NCBI GenBank assembly: GCA_002779235.1
Contig: PEXD01000076.1
Span: forward strand, 1-12,393
Length of the DNA stretch: 12,393 bases
Direction: 5' to 3'
Source of the DNA: Candidatus Woesearchaeota archaeon CG07_land_8_20_14_0_80_44_23
GTDB lineage: Archaea; Nanobdellota; Nanobdellia; Woesearchaeales; 0-14-0-80-44-23
The notes beneath the pieces were generated by a model. The model was not told the DNA's origin. It did no database searches and saw nothing but the letters and a program-made list of their open reading frames with translations. This document shows, piece by piece, positions 12,300 through 12,393 of this stretch (positions within the stretch are counted from its first letter, which is position 1; each line of letters starts with the position of its first letter). A program made the position numbers and the translations under genes.

Positions 12300-12393
12300 A
12301 ATCATAAAAATCCGCTGAGAGCGTCCTACTCCGGACTAAAGTCCGGAGTTTGACCGGACGCTCTCTTAATCGCGGATTTTTAGGATGCAAAGA
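12300..12393 (-). repeat. Intergenic repeat with three-tier palindrome, copy B (cut by window end)
   Basis: All 94 bases are the exact reverse complement of 7238-7331, including the three stacked 10-bp stems and their 6-against-1 joints. The match ends at 12300 on the inner side and continues to the window end, so the full repeat may be longer. It lies upstream of the promoter of the 283-aa gene, so it is not that gene's terminator. Confidence 0.95.

Noticed and set aside
7238..12393. DNA transposon with terminal inverted repeats
   Set aside because: No transposase or integrase lies between the copies and no target-site duplication could be verified, because the right copy is cut off.

Overview
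The window looks like part of an archaeal genome, most likely from a small-genome DPANN-type lineage. The evidence is indirect. Several genes have TATA-like boxes about 25-27 nt before an ATG, which fits leaderless archaeal mRNAs. The signal peptidase has the Ser/His pair of the archaeal and ER type. A secreted protein is dense in N-glycosylation sequons. No rRNA, tRNA or taxonomic marker is present, so the lineage is an inference.

Layout. (1) Positions 1-6900 hold a minus-strand block. In transcription order it encodes a 160-aa protein ending in a ubiquitin-like beta strand plus Gly-Gly and a 7-residue tail; a 392-aa E2-like protein with an H-P-F...Cys site; a 542-aa JAB/JAMM metalloprotease; a 546-aa E1-like protein with two ThiF domains (the first degenerate, the second intact); then, from a separate promoter, a signal peptidase I, a 276-aa unknown protein and a 38-aa single-membrane-span protein. 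(2) Positions 6900-7350 are non-coding and contain a series of nested palindromes. (3) Positions 7356-12264 hold a minus-strand Nudix hydrolase, a plus-strand secreted protein, a plus-strand PqqD-M50 membrane metalloprotease, and a convergent minus-strand pair made of a phosphoribosyltransferase and an unknown protein. (4) The last 94 bases are an exact inverted copy of part of the palindromic region and run off the window.

The main discovery is the first block. Ubl candidate, E2, JAB and E1 stand in the same order as the bacterial Bil (BilABCD) ubiquitin-like conjugation operons. The parts fit a working cycle: the JAB protease would trim the Ubl tail to expose Gly-Gly and later remove conjugates, the E1 would adenylate the Ubl, and the E2-like cysteine would carry and transfer it. 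The E1 and JAB assignments rest on clear motifs. The E2 assignment is moderate and the Ubl assignment is a hypothesis based on the C-terminus and context.

This block also carries many short tandem repeats with 9-, 12- and 14-nt periods, both inside genes and directly before the JAB start codon.
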